In this document: positions 8,024 through 17,159 of the stretch, in pieces
Layout: each line of letters begins with the position of its first letter
Position numbering within the stretch: the first letter of the stretch is position 1
Virus record (IMG/VR): IMGVR_UViG_3300010885_029793
Coordinates: 1-56,380 of that record
DNA length: 56,380 nucleotides
Origin: a virus
Strand: one strand, 5' to 3'
Position numbers and translations under genes: made by a program
Notes under the pieces: generated by a model
The model's database searches: none
Told to the model about the DNA's origin: nothing
Seen by the model: only the letters and a program-made list of their open reading frames with translations

Positions 8024-8901
8024 TAGACCGACTCCCAGCGAATAAAATTGCCGACCAGGTCGCGGACCAGGCCGCCGACGCCCTGGGGAAGATCGGCCAA
8101 GGTCCAAGACCGGGCGCCCAACGCCTCGGACTTGTAAATCCCCGTCGATCGCGACCGTTCGGCCATTGCCTTGACGGCGATCCTACAGGCTTCCTTGATC
8201 TCGCCCGGAACGTTTGCCGTCGCGTATCCGCCGTGATACTGAACCAGGACGCCGCCGCGTCGGGGATCGCCGGCCCATTTCCGGTCGGGGAAGCGATAAC
8301 CCAGCGCGAACGATTCGCGAAGTTCGATCGTGCCGTTTTCAAAGTCGGGAATGTATTCGGATAGATCGCGGGTATAGGCCCAGAGCGAATGATAGCGGGG
8401 TAGCGCACCGAACGTTCCCCGTTCGATGAACAGATCGGCGGTTGCCCACGTCGACCAGGTACCCGTGACGGTCGCCGCCCAACCGTTGCCAAGCGATCCG
8501 ATTGCCGTCCCGAGGCTTCCGACCGTTGGGTATGACGCGAACGCCAGGACGGCGGTTGTCGTGACGCCGGAAACGGTCGCCGCGAACGTGAGGCCGGTAT
8601 CGGTGACGGTGACGGTCGCCCGGCTGGCCGTCGATCCGGCGTTCGAAATCTGGCAAACTTCGGACCAATCACACGCCAGGCGATCGAGCGAAACGATCGG
8701 GTATGATTTCGTCCGGACGATCCGCGACCGGACCGGCCGATAAACCTCGGTGTAGGCGTCCAAGCCGAACGTGCGGCCGCAAATGTTTTCCAGCAAACCG
8801 GCCGCCCCGTCGATCAGGCTGGCTTGCCGCGTGGCCGATAAGTCGCCAAATCCAGGCCAGGCTTCCGTGGCCTCGTCGATGGTCAAGAGTGGATCGGCCA
8901 T
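8023..8901 (-). CDS. head-tail connector (gp6-like adaptor) with a central insertion
   Basis: 292 residues. The N-terminal helical segment LLTIDEATEAWPGFGDLSATRQASLIDGAAG is the gp6-like adaptor start. A C-terminal part (EIKEACRIAVKAMAERSR) completes the helical bundle. Between them is a Thr/Ser/Ala/Val-rich beta domain (about residues 90-165, TVTVTDTGLTFAATVSGVTT), so the protein is longer than the usual ~100-200 residues and probably displays an extra domain on the neck. ATG at 8901 has an AAGGGGG ribosome site 5 nt upstream. Confidence 0.65.
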   Translation of the reverse strand: MADPLLTIDEATEAWPGFGDLSATRQASLIDGAAGLLENICGRTFGLDAYTEVYRPVRSRIVRTKSYPIVSLDRLACDWSEVCQISNAGSTASRATVTVTDTGLTFAATVSGVTTTAVLAFASYPTVGSLGTAIGSLGNGWAATVTGTWSTWATADLFIERGTFGALPRYHSLWAYTRDLSEYIPDFENGTIELRESFALGYRFPDRKWAGDPRRGGVLVQYHGGYATANVPGEIKEACRIAVKAMAERSRSTGIYKSEALGARSWTLADLPQGVGGLVRDLVGNFIRWESV

Positions 8902-8928
8902 TGTGCCCCCTTCGGACTTGTCGACCAA

Positions 8929-8997
8929 AGCGATCGGCCGGAGTTGAACCGGCCGTCCCAAGTTTCAAGGTTGGGACCCGCACCAGACGGCGACCGC
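8929..8997 (-). tRNA. tRNA-like gene, anticodon UGA (Ser-type) with a reduced D arm
   Basis: The minus strand folds as a cloverleaf: acceptor GCGGTCG (8997-8991) pairs with CGATCGC (8936-8930). The T arm GCCGG-TTCAACT-CCGGC is perfect. The anticodon arm is CCAAC-CTTGAAA-CTTGG, giving anticodon TGA with U33 and A37; the loop-closing pair is C-C. Only 16 nt separate the acceptor and anticodon stems, so the D arm is short (at best CCG/CGG). The variable loop is 4 nt rather than the long arm of bacterial tRNA-Ser. CCA is not encoded. It could be a degenerate tRNA or a tRNA-like RNA. It lies between two late structural genes. Confidence 0.55.
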
Positions 8998-9010
8998 GTC
9001 CAGAACCGTG

Positions 9011-9457
9011 TTAAGCGGTTCCGGGGAAAACGTTGTCGTTGACTTCCTGGGCCGAAACGGTCGTATCGGCCGTCACCGGCGCCCGGTACGGTACGAACAG
9101 TTCGGCGATCACGCCGTCGATCGCGGCGTTGGCGGTTGCGCGGTTGACGACGCAACGGACATACCGTTTCGAAGGCTTGTAAATCTCCGAAATCAGGATC
9201 TTGTTGCCATCGCCATCGGCCGCCGGACCGACCAGGGTTCCGGTCATGTCGACCCAGTTCGTGGATCCGTCGTCCGATCCTTGAATCTTGATCGACGTGA
9301 CCTGGGTGGCGGTGAGCGTGCCCAGCAACGCCACGAACCGGCACGATTCGAAGCCCTGCGTATCGACCGCCGACCCGTTAACCGCCGTGGTGCCGGCGGC
9401 CTGGGCGTTGACGACGCGAATGGTCTTGGACGTGTAAGTGAGCGCCCGTCTGTACAT
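9011..9457 (-). CDS. probable capsid decoration or head protein
   Basis: 148 residues, beta-rich, starting MYRRALTYTSKTIRVVNAQA, then GFESCRFVALLGTLTATQVTSI, GSDDGSTNWVDMTGT and KRYVRCVVNRATANAAI. The pattern (random-effect Ala/Thr/Val strands with a YVRxxVxR segment) recurs in small phage head proteins immediately after the major capsid gene, usually called decoration or head-fibre proteins. No enzymatic motif. The 99 bp before it towards the capsid gene contain no other gene. Confidence 0.5.
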   Translation of the reverse strand: MYRRALTYTSKTIRVVNAQAAGTTAVNGSAVDTQGFESCRFVALLGTLTATQVTSIKIQGSDDGSTNWVDMTGTLVGPAADGDGNKILISEIYKPSKRYVRCVVNRATANAAIDGVIAELFVPYRAPVTADTTVSAQEVNDNVFPGTA

Positions 9458-9556
9458 GGTGATCTCCGGGAAGCCGGATCGGTCATCGACCCGGCCCGCC
9501 GTGATTCGGTCCGTGCGGTCATCGCGCGGTAAGAATGTCAGCCGTTACTGGATGGA

Positions 9557-10930
9557 TCAGGCGCACTTCTGGATCTTGAGCCGCCAAGGTTCAATGACTT
9601 GGCCACCGAAGCGGATTCGGCCGACGATTGCGACCTGGTTGAGCTCGGCGTAAAGTTCGCGCAGAACCTGGATCGAGAAGCCGACCCGGTTGACCAATTG
9701 GTAACCCTGGAAGTCACCAAAGATAATCGGAGTGGCGTTGGCCGCCGGATCGGGCATCAGGCCGGACCAAACGATCGGGTATCCGTCCAGTTCGCGGAGG
9801 TTGCCCGTGACCATGCCGGAATCGCCCAGGCCGTTGCCCAACAGGTAACGGTTGTTCGAGTCCTTGAGCTTGCGGACCGTCTTGTATGATCCGGTCTTGT
9901 TCATCAGGTATCGCGCGTTGCTATCGTACTGTTCCGGCAACGACAGGTTCAGGTCCAACAACGCGTCGGCCGTCAGGAACGGCGTCGAACTGGTGCCGGT
10001 GCCAACGATATCGGGCTGATCGGTGGTTCCCGGCGCCAGCAGGATGCCGGACGCCTCCGATCGGCCGGACCCGTTGATGATCTTGTCATCCCAAAGGATG
10101 TCGACCGTTTGCTGGAACTTTTCGGACGCCCAGCCAAGGATGTTCAGCGCGGAATCCTCGATCTGGTTGTTGGTCAGAATCCCGGTCATCATGAACGTAT
10201 GAACGGGAATGGTGATCACCCCGAACAGGTTGGAATCGGCGACACGGGCGGCCGAAACGCTCTGGGGGACTTCGCCAGTTTTGGTCACGCGGAAACCGGT
10301 CGTGTAGACGTTGTCGGTCGAATAATTGACTTTCATCATCTCCACGAATTCGCGGCTGGTCAGATAGTTCTGAACCAGGCCGGCGACACGGGTTGGCGTG
10401 GGTTGACGCTGGACGATCCGTGCCAGTTGATCGGCCGGCGCGGTATAGCCGCCCTGGGGATCTTGGCCGGTTTCCATCAATTTCAGTTCGCTGGACGTCA
10501 GGGCGTGTTTGCCGTTGCGAACATACTTCGCGAACGCCTTGAGATACAACGGGTCGTTGATCGCCTTCCAGGTCGCGTCATCGAAGACGCCCTCGCCCAT
10601 CGAATGGACGCCGATCGAGCCGTCGCGACGACGTTCGACGTGGGTTTCGCCGGCCGAAGTCGTGAAGGACCCGCCGTCCGGAATGGGAAGCGTTCTAACC
10701 GGATCACGAAGGAAGCTGGCGGTATCGTCGAGAGACGATCTCAGGCTTGCGGCTTCGTTGTGCTTTTCGATCTTGGACTTTGCCACGGCGATCTCGTCTT
10801 TCGCCTGGCGGGCTTCGATCAAATCGGCCTGGGTCATCTCATTGCCCTTGGCGACGATCGTTCGGATCTTTTCGCTTTTGGCAGTGATTTCAGAAACCAA
10901 GCCCTTGTGGTCGGCATCGGTCAAAAGCAT
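9557..10930 (-). CDS. major capsid protein, HK97 fold
   Basis: 457 residues. The first ~115 residues are charged and helical (SEKIRTIVAKGNEMTQADLI) like the HK97 delta/scaffolding domain removed by the protease; the rest shows the capsid fold pattern: PADQLARIVQRQPTPTRVAG, WDDKIINGSGRSEASGIL, ARYLMNKTGSYKTVRKLKDSN, LDGYPIVWSGLMPD and IIFGDFQGYQLVNRVG. These are classical HK97 capsid landmarks (NGxG, the P-domain, and the GDFxxxY strand). ATG at 10930. The gene follows the prohead protease as expected. Confidence 0.92.
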   Translation of the reverse strand: MLLTDADHKGLVSEITAKSEKIRTIVAKGNEMTQADLIEARQAKDEIAVAKSKIEKHNEAASLRSSLDDTASFLRDPVRTLPIPDGGSFTTSAGETHVERRRDGSIGVHSMGEGVFDDATWKAINDPLYLKAFAKYVRNGKHALTSSELKLMETGQDPQGGYTAPADQLARIVQRQPTPTRVAGLVQNYLTSREFVEMMKVNYSTDNVYTTGFRVTKTGEVPQSVSAARVADSNLFGVITIPVHTFMMTGILTNNQIEDSALNILGWASEKFQQTVDILWDDKIINGSGRSEASGILLAPGTTDQPDIVGTGTSSTPFLTADALLDLNLSLPEQYDSNARYLMNKTGSYKTVRKLKDSNNRYLLGNGLGDSGMVTGNLRELDGYPIVWSGLMPDPAANATPIIFGDFQGYQLVNRVGFSIQVLRELYAELNQVAIVGRIRFGGQVIEPWRLKIQKCA

Positions 10931-10992
10931 AGGAAAACCCCTCTCAGATCGCTAACGCGTGGTTGAATCGGGCGTGAACCGGATCGGTCAAA

Positions 10993-11802
10993 TCAAAGCC
11001 CGAGATCGGCTTCCATCGCGAGAAGTTCGGCTTCGATCCTGGCGATTTCGCCCGCATCGACGGCGGGAACGACGCCTTTGGTTTTCAGGATCGCGTCCAA
11101 GACTTCACGCATTTTGCGGAGAACGGCGACCCGTTCCGGTGGTAAAGCCCGACCGGCTTCGAGACGCTTGACCGCCAGTTGCCGGCTCCGTTCCGCGATT
11201 TCCTCAACGGTCGCAAGCGCCGATAGGAGGTGGTCTTCGAAAGTCAGGCCGGCACGTTGGCCCGACTTTACGTTCGTGATGTCGCAAAGGGTGTTTGCCG
11301 GTCGCATGACCGGGCTGAATTCGAACAGCCGTACGCGGTCCAGGCGGACCGCGCCATCCCTTGCGCGTGATTCGTCGTCTTGGGTTGGCGTGTATGCCAA
11401 CGATTGCCAGTACGACCGGACGTCGTCGCCGGTTTCCAGGTAGGTCTTGCCGACGGTGGTAAAACCGATCGACAATTTCTTGCAGACGCCGGCCTTGAGG
11501 TACGCGTGGCATTCTTTCGCGTGTTCGGTGTCCAGCAACAACGCCTTACAGTATAGACCTTTGGCGTCTTCGCGGGCTTCGATCGGCTTGCCGATTGGCC
11601 GGTCCCAGTCGTGGTTCAGGCCGCCGACAAAGCCATCATCCATGAATTTCGGCAGATCGGCCGCGAACGCCCCGGGCGCGATCAATTCGCCGTAGGAGTC
11701 TATATTCTTCGTGCAAGCCGCGTAACCCTCGAACATTGGGCCTTCGGGGGTGTCTGTGACCGCCTTGACTTCGAACGCCACGACTTTTCGTTTGATCCGC
11801 AT
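10993..11802 (-). CDS. prohead protease (peptidase U35/HK97 family)
   Basis: 269 residues. The protein opens MRIKRKVVAFEVKAVTDTPEG, followed by FEGYAACTKNIDSYGELIAPGAF, then NHDWDRPIGKPIEARED with the conserved His, then KLSIGFTT with the conserved Ser, and LFEFSPVMRPAN: the order of the HK97 protease, which cleaves the capsid delta domain during maturation. A helical C-terminal extension (about residues 190-269) may help scaffold assembly. ATG at 11802 has a GGGACGGCGGAA leader; the frame stays open upstream to 11898, but that stretch lacks family similarity. Confidence 0.9.
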   Translation of the reverse strand: MRIKRKVVAFEVKAVTDTPEGPMFEGYAACTKNIDSYGELIAPGAFAADLPKFMDDGFVGGLNHDWDRPIGKPIEAREDAKGLYCKALLLDTEHAKECHAYLKAGVCKKLSIGFTTVGKTYLETGDDVRSYWQSLAYTPTQDDESRARDGAVRLDRVRLFEFSPVMRPANTLCDITNVKSGQRAGLTFEDHLLSALATVEEIAERSRQLAVKRLEAGRALPPERVAVLRKMREVLDAILKTKGVVPAVDAGEIARIEAELLAMEADLGL

Positions 11803-11836
11803 TTCCGCCGTCCCTTCAGGAAGGGTTGAGGTTTGC

Positions 11837-11858
11837 GGGATCTTCCCGGATGGTCCTG
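11837..11858 (-). promoter_or_regulatory. 22-bp leader element, copy 1
   Basis: This stretch and 27461-27482 differ at one base in 22. In minus orientation the core is CCGGGAAGATCCC, a near-dyad (GGGA...TCCC). Both copies lie 28-34 nt before the start of a minus-strand gene (protease here, an Ala-rich protein at 27432) and outside coding sequence. A late promoter or leader control site is the likely role. Confidence 0.5.
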
Positions 11859-11894
11859 GGTTCGCGAACTGCCCGATTGCCGGCCATCTAGGCT

Positions 11895-12206
11895 TCAATC
11901 GGTTGGGATTTCGACCGGGCCAAGTTTGCTGAAATCGGGTGGCCGGTTCGAAATATCAAAAAGGATCTTGGATAGCTTCCAGATCCTTCTGTCGTTAGTG
12001 AATCCGTTAAGCTGAATGATCCGGCCGGGCTCAATTTCAAAATTGACTTCTGGGAAAACGCCTTCAAACCCTGGTACAAAGACGTAACCCGCAAAAAACA
12101 TCGGCTTTGCATCTTGCCGTGGGACGTGGGCTTGAGTTCCGTCAATCTTGATCGCCAGGTAAAGGCGGCCTTGGTCCGATTCAAATTGAGCATCTTCAAG
12201 TTTCAT
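11895..12206 (-). CDS. hypothetical 103-residue protein after the giant MuF gene
   Basis: Starts MKLEDAQFESDQGRLYLAIKIDG, has AKPMFFAGYVFVPGFEGVFPEV, and ends in Pro/Lys-rich sequence. It is a compact beta-rich protein without membrane segment or cysteines and matches no family I recognise. It lies 9 nt downstream of the giant MuF gene, so the two are almost surely co-translated. If the MuF C-terminus is a toxin, this gene is in the position of an immunity protein; that is inference. Confidence 0.6.
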   Translation of the reverse strand: MKLEDAQFESDQGRLYLAIKIDGTQAHVPRQDAKPMFFAGYVFVPGFEGVFPEVNFEIEPGRIIQLNGFTNDRRIWKLSKILFDISNRPPDFSKLGPVEIPTD

Positions 12207-12215
12207 GGTCGACTT

Positions 12216-15200
12216 CTATCGAATAGGGTTCGGGTCGCCTGTGGGGTTGTGAGTCACCGGCACTTCTAAAGGGTCGCACGCAAATTCATTCTCGCTATCC
12301 ATGAGATATCCGCAAGAATCGTGCGAATTTCTTCCATACGAATCTTGGCCATGCCAATAGGTTCCCCAGACGCGATGGAGTGGCATGTCAAGATAGGTCG
12401 CATTGTTTCTTGAGCCGTGTGCTACGGTCGTTTGCCAAATTGAATGGGACTCACAAGCGCCACGCGTGTAGGCTTTGTTGGTTGCGTGATCTAATCCGTA
12501 GTTGCCCATCACCCAATTGTCTTCGGTTCGCACTAATCGAACTACGCCTCGGCTGGCGTCTTTGTTTGCAAATTGGATTCTTGTCAAATAATTGTAGGTA
12601 AAAACGTGGCCGGCAAGCATGGACTTATCGTAACGATCCGCGCCAGCCGACGACCGAATCCGGTCATAATGGTTTTTTGCGTCCGCTTCCGTGGTTCCTT
12701 TTCCCCAGTAATAGTCTTTAAAATTGCCGCCGCGTTTGGTCGCGATATGGTACTTGAACGCGACCGGATCGTTGGCCCATGAACTTCCGCCTTGTCCGGA
12801 CCGATATTTATTGTAGTACGAACTATCGGTTCCAATCTTTTGGCAATAATCGTCAAACCGTTTTGCCGCCGAATTCGATCCTCGCAGGTCGTCCCAGCTT
12901 TTGCCATTTTCGTCGGTCGGCGTGGTTCCCGACTTCGTGAACTTACGGGCGACCTTTTCGAGAACTCCATCTTCCCGCATACCGATCAGGTGCCGGCTAA
13001 AATCATCGGCATAATTCATCTCAAATTTGTCGGCGACCAAGGTTTCGGCCGCGTTGGCAATGTCGACCATTTGCTCGATACGCCGGCCGATGGTCTGGGA
13101 AACGTTGGTCGGGACGTTCAGGCTTCCGATTTTCGCTTGAATATCGCGGATCTGCTTCGACAGATCGGCGATGGTTAGTTTGCCGAAAATCCCCTGCCCG
13201 GTTCCCATTTCCCGCATTGACCAGAGTTCGGTCGGGTATTCGTTCCAGGCTTTGGCGTCTTTCAATTGGCCCTGGGCCCGGTATCGTAGGCCGCCGCCGT
13301 TGTCGATCCGATAGACCCGGCCTTGCGGGTCGACCTTGCAATTGTCGCGGCCCAGGCCGATCACGTCCCAATTGCCAAGCAACGCATCGACCGCAAAATG
13401 TTGACGGATCTGTTCTTCGGCGTCGGCGATCTCCTTCGGGTCGGTCAGGTCGGATAGATCCCGACCTTCCACGAATTCGCCCAGTTTGATCGGCCCTTTC
13501 GGGGTTTCGTACAACTTGGCTGCCGGAACCCGGACGCCCAATTGTTCATAAAGGCGATCGACCGCGTATTCTTCCCGGACGTGGTCAGCCGACGCCCCGC
13601 GTTTTAGTACGTACCGCCGACCGGTCGCCGGATCTTCCACCAGTTCGGCCCCGGTCGATCCGCCCAGGCGACGGATGACTTTCAACGCGTCGGGATCGGC
13701 TGGAAACGGCTGGCCGTTCGATTCGTGCTGGTTGATGAACGTCGTGTCGTCGAACGGTTTCAGGTTGGCGTTGATCGGTGGAGGCGGGGTTGGGACCGGT
13801 CCGCGTGCCCGTCCCGAGTCTGGCGGTTCGGGCGGTTGGTAATAGGCCGGCACGGGCCCCATACTGCCGGCCGCCGGGGTAGCGGTGGTCGTAGCCCCCG
13901 GCACGAATCCTGAAGCCGCCCAGTTTTTCAGCGTGGCGATCAGGGTCGCGCCTTTTTCCTTGCCGGTGTTGGGGATGCCCAGGGCGTTGACGACTTCCCT
14001 GATCACCTTGACGGGAACGGTGCCGCACGCCGCCGCCACGGCCGCCGTGACCTCGGAAAATGTCGCATAATGCCCGGCTTGGGACGACGACTTGATCTGT
14101 TGCAAGGTCGAAACCAGTTGCAACGCTTGAAAGCTGGCCGATCCGCCGCCAACCGGAACGGTTGGGGTAGGCGTGACCGGGGTGGCGTAGAACGGGTTTG
14201 GCTGACCGCCGACGCCCGGAACGTAGGCCGCGTAAATCCAGCCCCGGATAACCGTTTTGCATTCGTACGCCGTGCTGGTGACGCTGACCGAGAGTCCAAG
14301 ATGCGTCGCGATCGCTTGCCATTCGGAATCGGTAAACGTGTAGACCGACAGGATGTTGTTGGTGTCGGTCTTGACGGACAGAATGCTCAGGTAATGACCG
14401 CTGGACGACTTGGCGTGAATGTCAAACAGGACCGTTGCCACGGTAAAGGCGTTGCCGGTTAACGTCGAACCCGCACCAACGGCCGGCGCCGCCGGTGGTA
14501 TCCAGGCGTTTTTTATATATTTACCGATCTGGAAACTGACATTCGCCATAGTGGGGACGAGCAACCCGGATAACTGTAAGGCGATTTCTTTCCATTCATC
14601 CATCGTTAAAGATGAGTTGGCAAGAATAATCGCTTCGCCGGCGTTTATCGCGTCTTTTTCGGTGGCGTATCCGCCGGTGGCTGCCAGGTCGGCAATCGCT
14701 TTGATCTTTGCGATGACGTCCAAAACCGCCAACGACGGACCAACCGGAACCGGCGCGACCCAGGCGTTATTTACCCATTCGTAAATATTTGTCCGTAATG
14801 TTGTCGCATCGTTGCCGGTGGCCGTGATCCCCAGTTTGACCACGATTTTGACAAGGACTTGGACGTCATCCATGTCTGGCATGTTGGACGACAACGCCAG
14901 AACGGCCGCCGAAACCGCTTCGGGTTGACCAGGGTATCCGCCGGTCATCGCGTCGGCGTGGATCTGGATCAGGGTGGAAACGATGACGTCAACCATTGCG
15001 GCCGTTTTTGCGAGTGCGGCCGCCTGGTAGAACTCATCATTCAACGCGCTTTCCATTTCCTGGATGGCGTCGATCGCGTTGGACGCTTGGCCGAACCCAA
15101 GCGTGGCCGCCGCCGCGATGATATCCTTGGCTTCGTGCCCCATGATCATGTTCATAAAGTCATGAACGGCCGCGTCGAAGATCGTTTTGTTGCCGGTCGC

Positions 15201-17159
15201 GGCCGCGATTTTGGCTTGATGAAACGCGTTCGTGATTTCGGCGACCTTGGCAAGATCAGGAAGTTTCGCTTTGGCCGCGTTGTAAAGGGCGGTCAGCTTA
15301 TTGCCAATCTTGACCGCGTTCTGGGCACTGGATGCCGACTTGGAGACCGTCGCGCCGACCTGGACGCCGGCCGTGTAGATATCCACGTGGTCGTACAACG
15401 TGGGGATCGCGGAGACGAATCCCTGAATTGCGACGATTGCGTCGGGATCGGCCGCGTTTGCCGTGACCTCAATGGATTGATACCAGTTCGTGATTTCGGC
15501 GACCTTGGCAAGATCGGGACCGGGAGCGACCCAGGCTTCGCCGATCTTAACTTTGAGTTTGGATAGGGCCGCCATGTCCGACGATGTCGCCGAGATGTCG
15601 ATACCCATTGGCAGCGCGGCCGCGCGTAAAACCGCCACCGGCTGGCCGGCCGCCACGAGCGAAACCGCCGCGTAGACCTCCGACACGGTCTTGTATTTGC
15701 CGGCCGCCGCATCGTCGCGAATCTTGATCAGGTCGGCCGACATGAGCGACGCGAACTTGGCGACCGCCCCGTCCTTCAGTTCGGTTTCGAGCTTGTGCCG
15801 GAATTTTGCGACAATTGCTTTTTTCGTTTTTTCGCCGCCGGCGTTGATACCGCAGAGACCGGCCAACGATTTCAGTTCGGCGACGTTCAGGCCCGCGAGC
15901 GTGGCGATAAACGCGTCGATATCGGCCTTGGTCGCCGACCCGTCTTGGCACTTGGCGAAAACGTTGGTCCAGTCCGCGAACGCCGCCAGGACCTTGGCTT
16001 GATCGACCGATCCAACGTCCGGCTGGGCCGCCAGGTGTGCGGGTAACGCCGCGTCGAGCTTGGCTTGAATCGCCTTGGCCGCCGCGATCTTGGTTCCGTG
16101 GTCGCCGGCGCCAAAGAGGGTCGCCAACAATATCATATCGTCTTTTTTGAGACCGTTGCCGATGGCGAGAACAATGGTCGCGTGCTTTTTCTTGTCGGTC
16201 TGTCCGGCCTTGGCGTCGGCTTCGGTAGCCTGCAATTTTGCAAGAGCCGCCAGGACGTTCGCCGGTCCTTGCGGTGGATCGGGAATTTCCGGGATGGCGT
16301 GTTCTGGCTTGGTTGGATGATCGGGCCGAAGGTTTAATCCGGGCAGGACGACCGGCCAAGGCTTGTTCGGTTCGGGCGTGGGAACCGTCAATCCGGCCGG
16401 CGGGTAGTATTCCTTTCCGGGCTTCGGGTTGACCAGGGTTGGCGCCCAGGCGACCGAATCCGGACCGCCGAATTCGGGCGTCAGGATCGGGATTACCGTA
16501 CATTGGCAGTTCGGATGCAACGGTGGATGCCGAACGACCGCATATTCGGGATGGCGGCCATTGATTGCGAACGCCTGATGCGTGGGAACCTTGTTGGCTT
16601 CGGTGGCAACCATCATGCAATACGGGCAGGCGTCCGACGATATCAGCCATTCCCAACCGGCCACGACGCCCGATTCGATTCCGGACAGTTCCTGGGCCGC
16701 GTGGTACGCTCGCGCGGCTTCGGTTTGGGCGATCCGCCGGGCCCGCCAGGTTTCGGCGTTCGTAAAGACTTTCTTGACGCGTTTGGTCAGGGCGTCCAAC
16801 GGTTCGCCGCCAACGATTCCCTGGTCCAGTTCTTTGCGTAGGTCCCGTAAGGCTTCGTTCAGGTCTTTTTGCGTGGTGGCGTTGGTCGCCGCGCAGAATT
16901 TCAGGGCGGCCGCGTGAATCACGGCCTGCAGGTTTTTGTCGCGGACCTTCCATTCGTCGGGGTCAAGCCCGAGCCGGCTTCGGGTCCGTTTGCCGGCTTC
17001 GTCGTAATAGGCCGATAGAACGGGCGTCATTGCCGACGCCCAACGGTCGTCGTAGTCGGACAGGTCGGGAAACACCGTTGGCACGGCCGCGCCAATTGTG
17101 GGGTCGGTTCCCAGGACCGATTCGAGAACGTCTTTGCGTTGGGCGTTCGTGAGCTTCCT
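12216..17159 (-). CDS. giant MuF-family minor head protein with kinase-like and ADP-ribosyltransferase-like C-terminal domains
   Basis: About 1650 residues. Near the N-terminus is a MuF domain: AQTEAARAYHAAQ, then SSDACPYC and HPPLHPNCQC (about residues 140-215). A Pro-rich linker leads to at least seven tandem ~85-residue Ala-rich helical modules (nt ~16300-13900). Next comes a kinase-like fold: RRYVLKRG (nt ~13600), HFAVDALLGNWDV, and RIDNGGGLRYR in DFG position (nt ~13300). The last ~110 residues look like an R-S-E ADP-ribosyltransferase: RLVRTED, ESHSIWQTT, ENEFAC (nt ~12290). MuF proteins bind the portal inside the head and are often injected. No ATG, GTG or TTG occurs in frame between portal overlap and 17084, so the 5' boundary is uncertain; the open frame extends to 17666. 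Confidence 0.8.
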   Translation of the reverse strand, partial: RKLTNAQRKDVLESVLGTDPTIGAAVPTVFPDLSDYDDRWASAMTPVLSAYYDEAGKRTRSRLGLDPDEWKVRDKNLQAVIHAAALKFCAATNATTQKDLNEALRDLRKELDQGIVGGEPLDALTKRVKKVFTNAETWRARRIAQTEAARAYHAAQELSGIESGVVAGWEWLISSDACPYCMMVATEANKVPTHQAFAINGRHPEYAVVRHPPLHPNCQCTVIPILTPEFGGPDSVAWAPTLVNPKPGKEYYPPAGLTVPTPEPNKPWPVVLPGLNLRPDHPTKPEHAIPEIPDPPQGPANVLAALAKLQATEADAKAGQTDKKKHATIVLAIGNGLKKDDMILLATLFGAGDHGTKIAAAKAIQAKLDAALPAHLAAQPDVGSVDQAKVLAAFADWTNVFAKCQDGSATKADIDAFIATLAGLNVAELKSLAGLCGINAGGEKTKKAIVAKFRHKLETELKDGAVAKFASLMSADLIKIRDDAAAGKYKTVSEVYAAVSLVAAGQPVAVLRAAALPMGIDISATSSDMAALSKLKVKIGEAWVAPGPDLAKVAEITNWYQSIEVTANAADPDAIVAIQGFVSAIPTLYDHVDIYTAGVQVGATVSKSASSAQNAVKIGNKLTALYNAAKAKLPDLAKVAEITNAFHQAKIAAATGNKTIFDAAVHDFMNMIMGHEAKDIIAAAATLGFGQASNAIDAIQEMESALNDEFYQAAALAKTAAMVDVIVSTLIQIHADAMTGGYPGQPEAVSAAVLALSSNMPDMDDVQVLVKIVVKLGITATGNDATTLRTNIYEWVNNAWVAPVPVGPSLAVLDVIAKIKAIADLAATGGYATEKDAINAGEAIILANSSLTMDEWKEIALQLSGLLVPTMANVSFQIGKYIKNAWIPPAAPAVGAGSTLTGNAFTVATVLFDIHAKSSSGHYLSILSVKTDTNNILSVYTFTDSEWQAIATHLGLSVSVTSTAYECKTVIRGWIYAAYVPGVGGQPNPFYATPVTPTPTVPVGGGSASFQALQLVSTLQQIKSSSQAGHYATFSEVTAAVAAACGTVPVKVIREVVNALGIPNTGKEKGATLIATLKNWAASGFVPGATTTATPAAGSMGPVPAYYQPPEPPDSGRARGPVPTPPPPINANLKPFDDTTFINQHESNGQPFPADPDALKVIRRLGGSTGAELVEDPATGRRYVLKRGASADHVREEYAVDRLYEQLGVRVPAAKLYETPKGPIKLGEFVEGRDLSDLTDPKEIADAEEQIRQHFAVDALLGNWDVIGLGRDNCKVDPQGRVYRIDNGGGLRYRAQGQLKDAKAWNEYPTELWSMREMGTGQGIFGKLTIADLSKQIRDIQAKIGSLNVPTNVSQTIGRRIEQMVDIANAAETLVADKFEMNYADDFSRHLIGMREDGVLEKVARKFTKSGTTPTDENGKSWDDLRGSNSAAKRFDDYCQKIGTDSSYYNKYRSGQGGSSWANDPVAFKYHIATKRGGNFKDYYWGKGTTEADAKNHYDRIRSSAGADRYDKSMLAGHVFTYNYLTRIQFANKDASRGVVRLVRTEDNWVMGNYGLDHATNKAYTRGACESHSIWQTTVAHGSRNNATYLDMPLHRVWGTYWHGQDSYGRNSHDSCGYLMDSENEFACDPLEVPVTHNPTGDPNPIR
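15228..15515. repeat. 30-bp direct repeats within the MuF helical modules
   Basis: Positions 15228-15257 and 15486-15515 are identical. They encode DLAKVAEITN in two successive helical modules of the giant MuF protein, 258 bp (86 codons) apart, which marks the module period. Confidence 0.85.

Noticed and set aside
10109-10966. Plus-strand frame opposite the major capsid gene
   Set aside because: Mirrors capsid codon positions; no ribosome site and no family.
11888-12199. Second minus frame of equal length over the 103-residue orphan
   Set aside because: Start context is worse and composition (Ser/Arg/Thr) looks like a shadow; the frame beginning at 12206 lies 9 nt after the MuF stop.
15547-16953. 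Alternative Arg/Gly-rich frame of 468 codons inside the MuF gene
   Set aside because: Out of frame with the MuF module repeats; arginine- and glycine-heavy composition is typical of shadow frames in GC-rich DNA.
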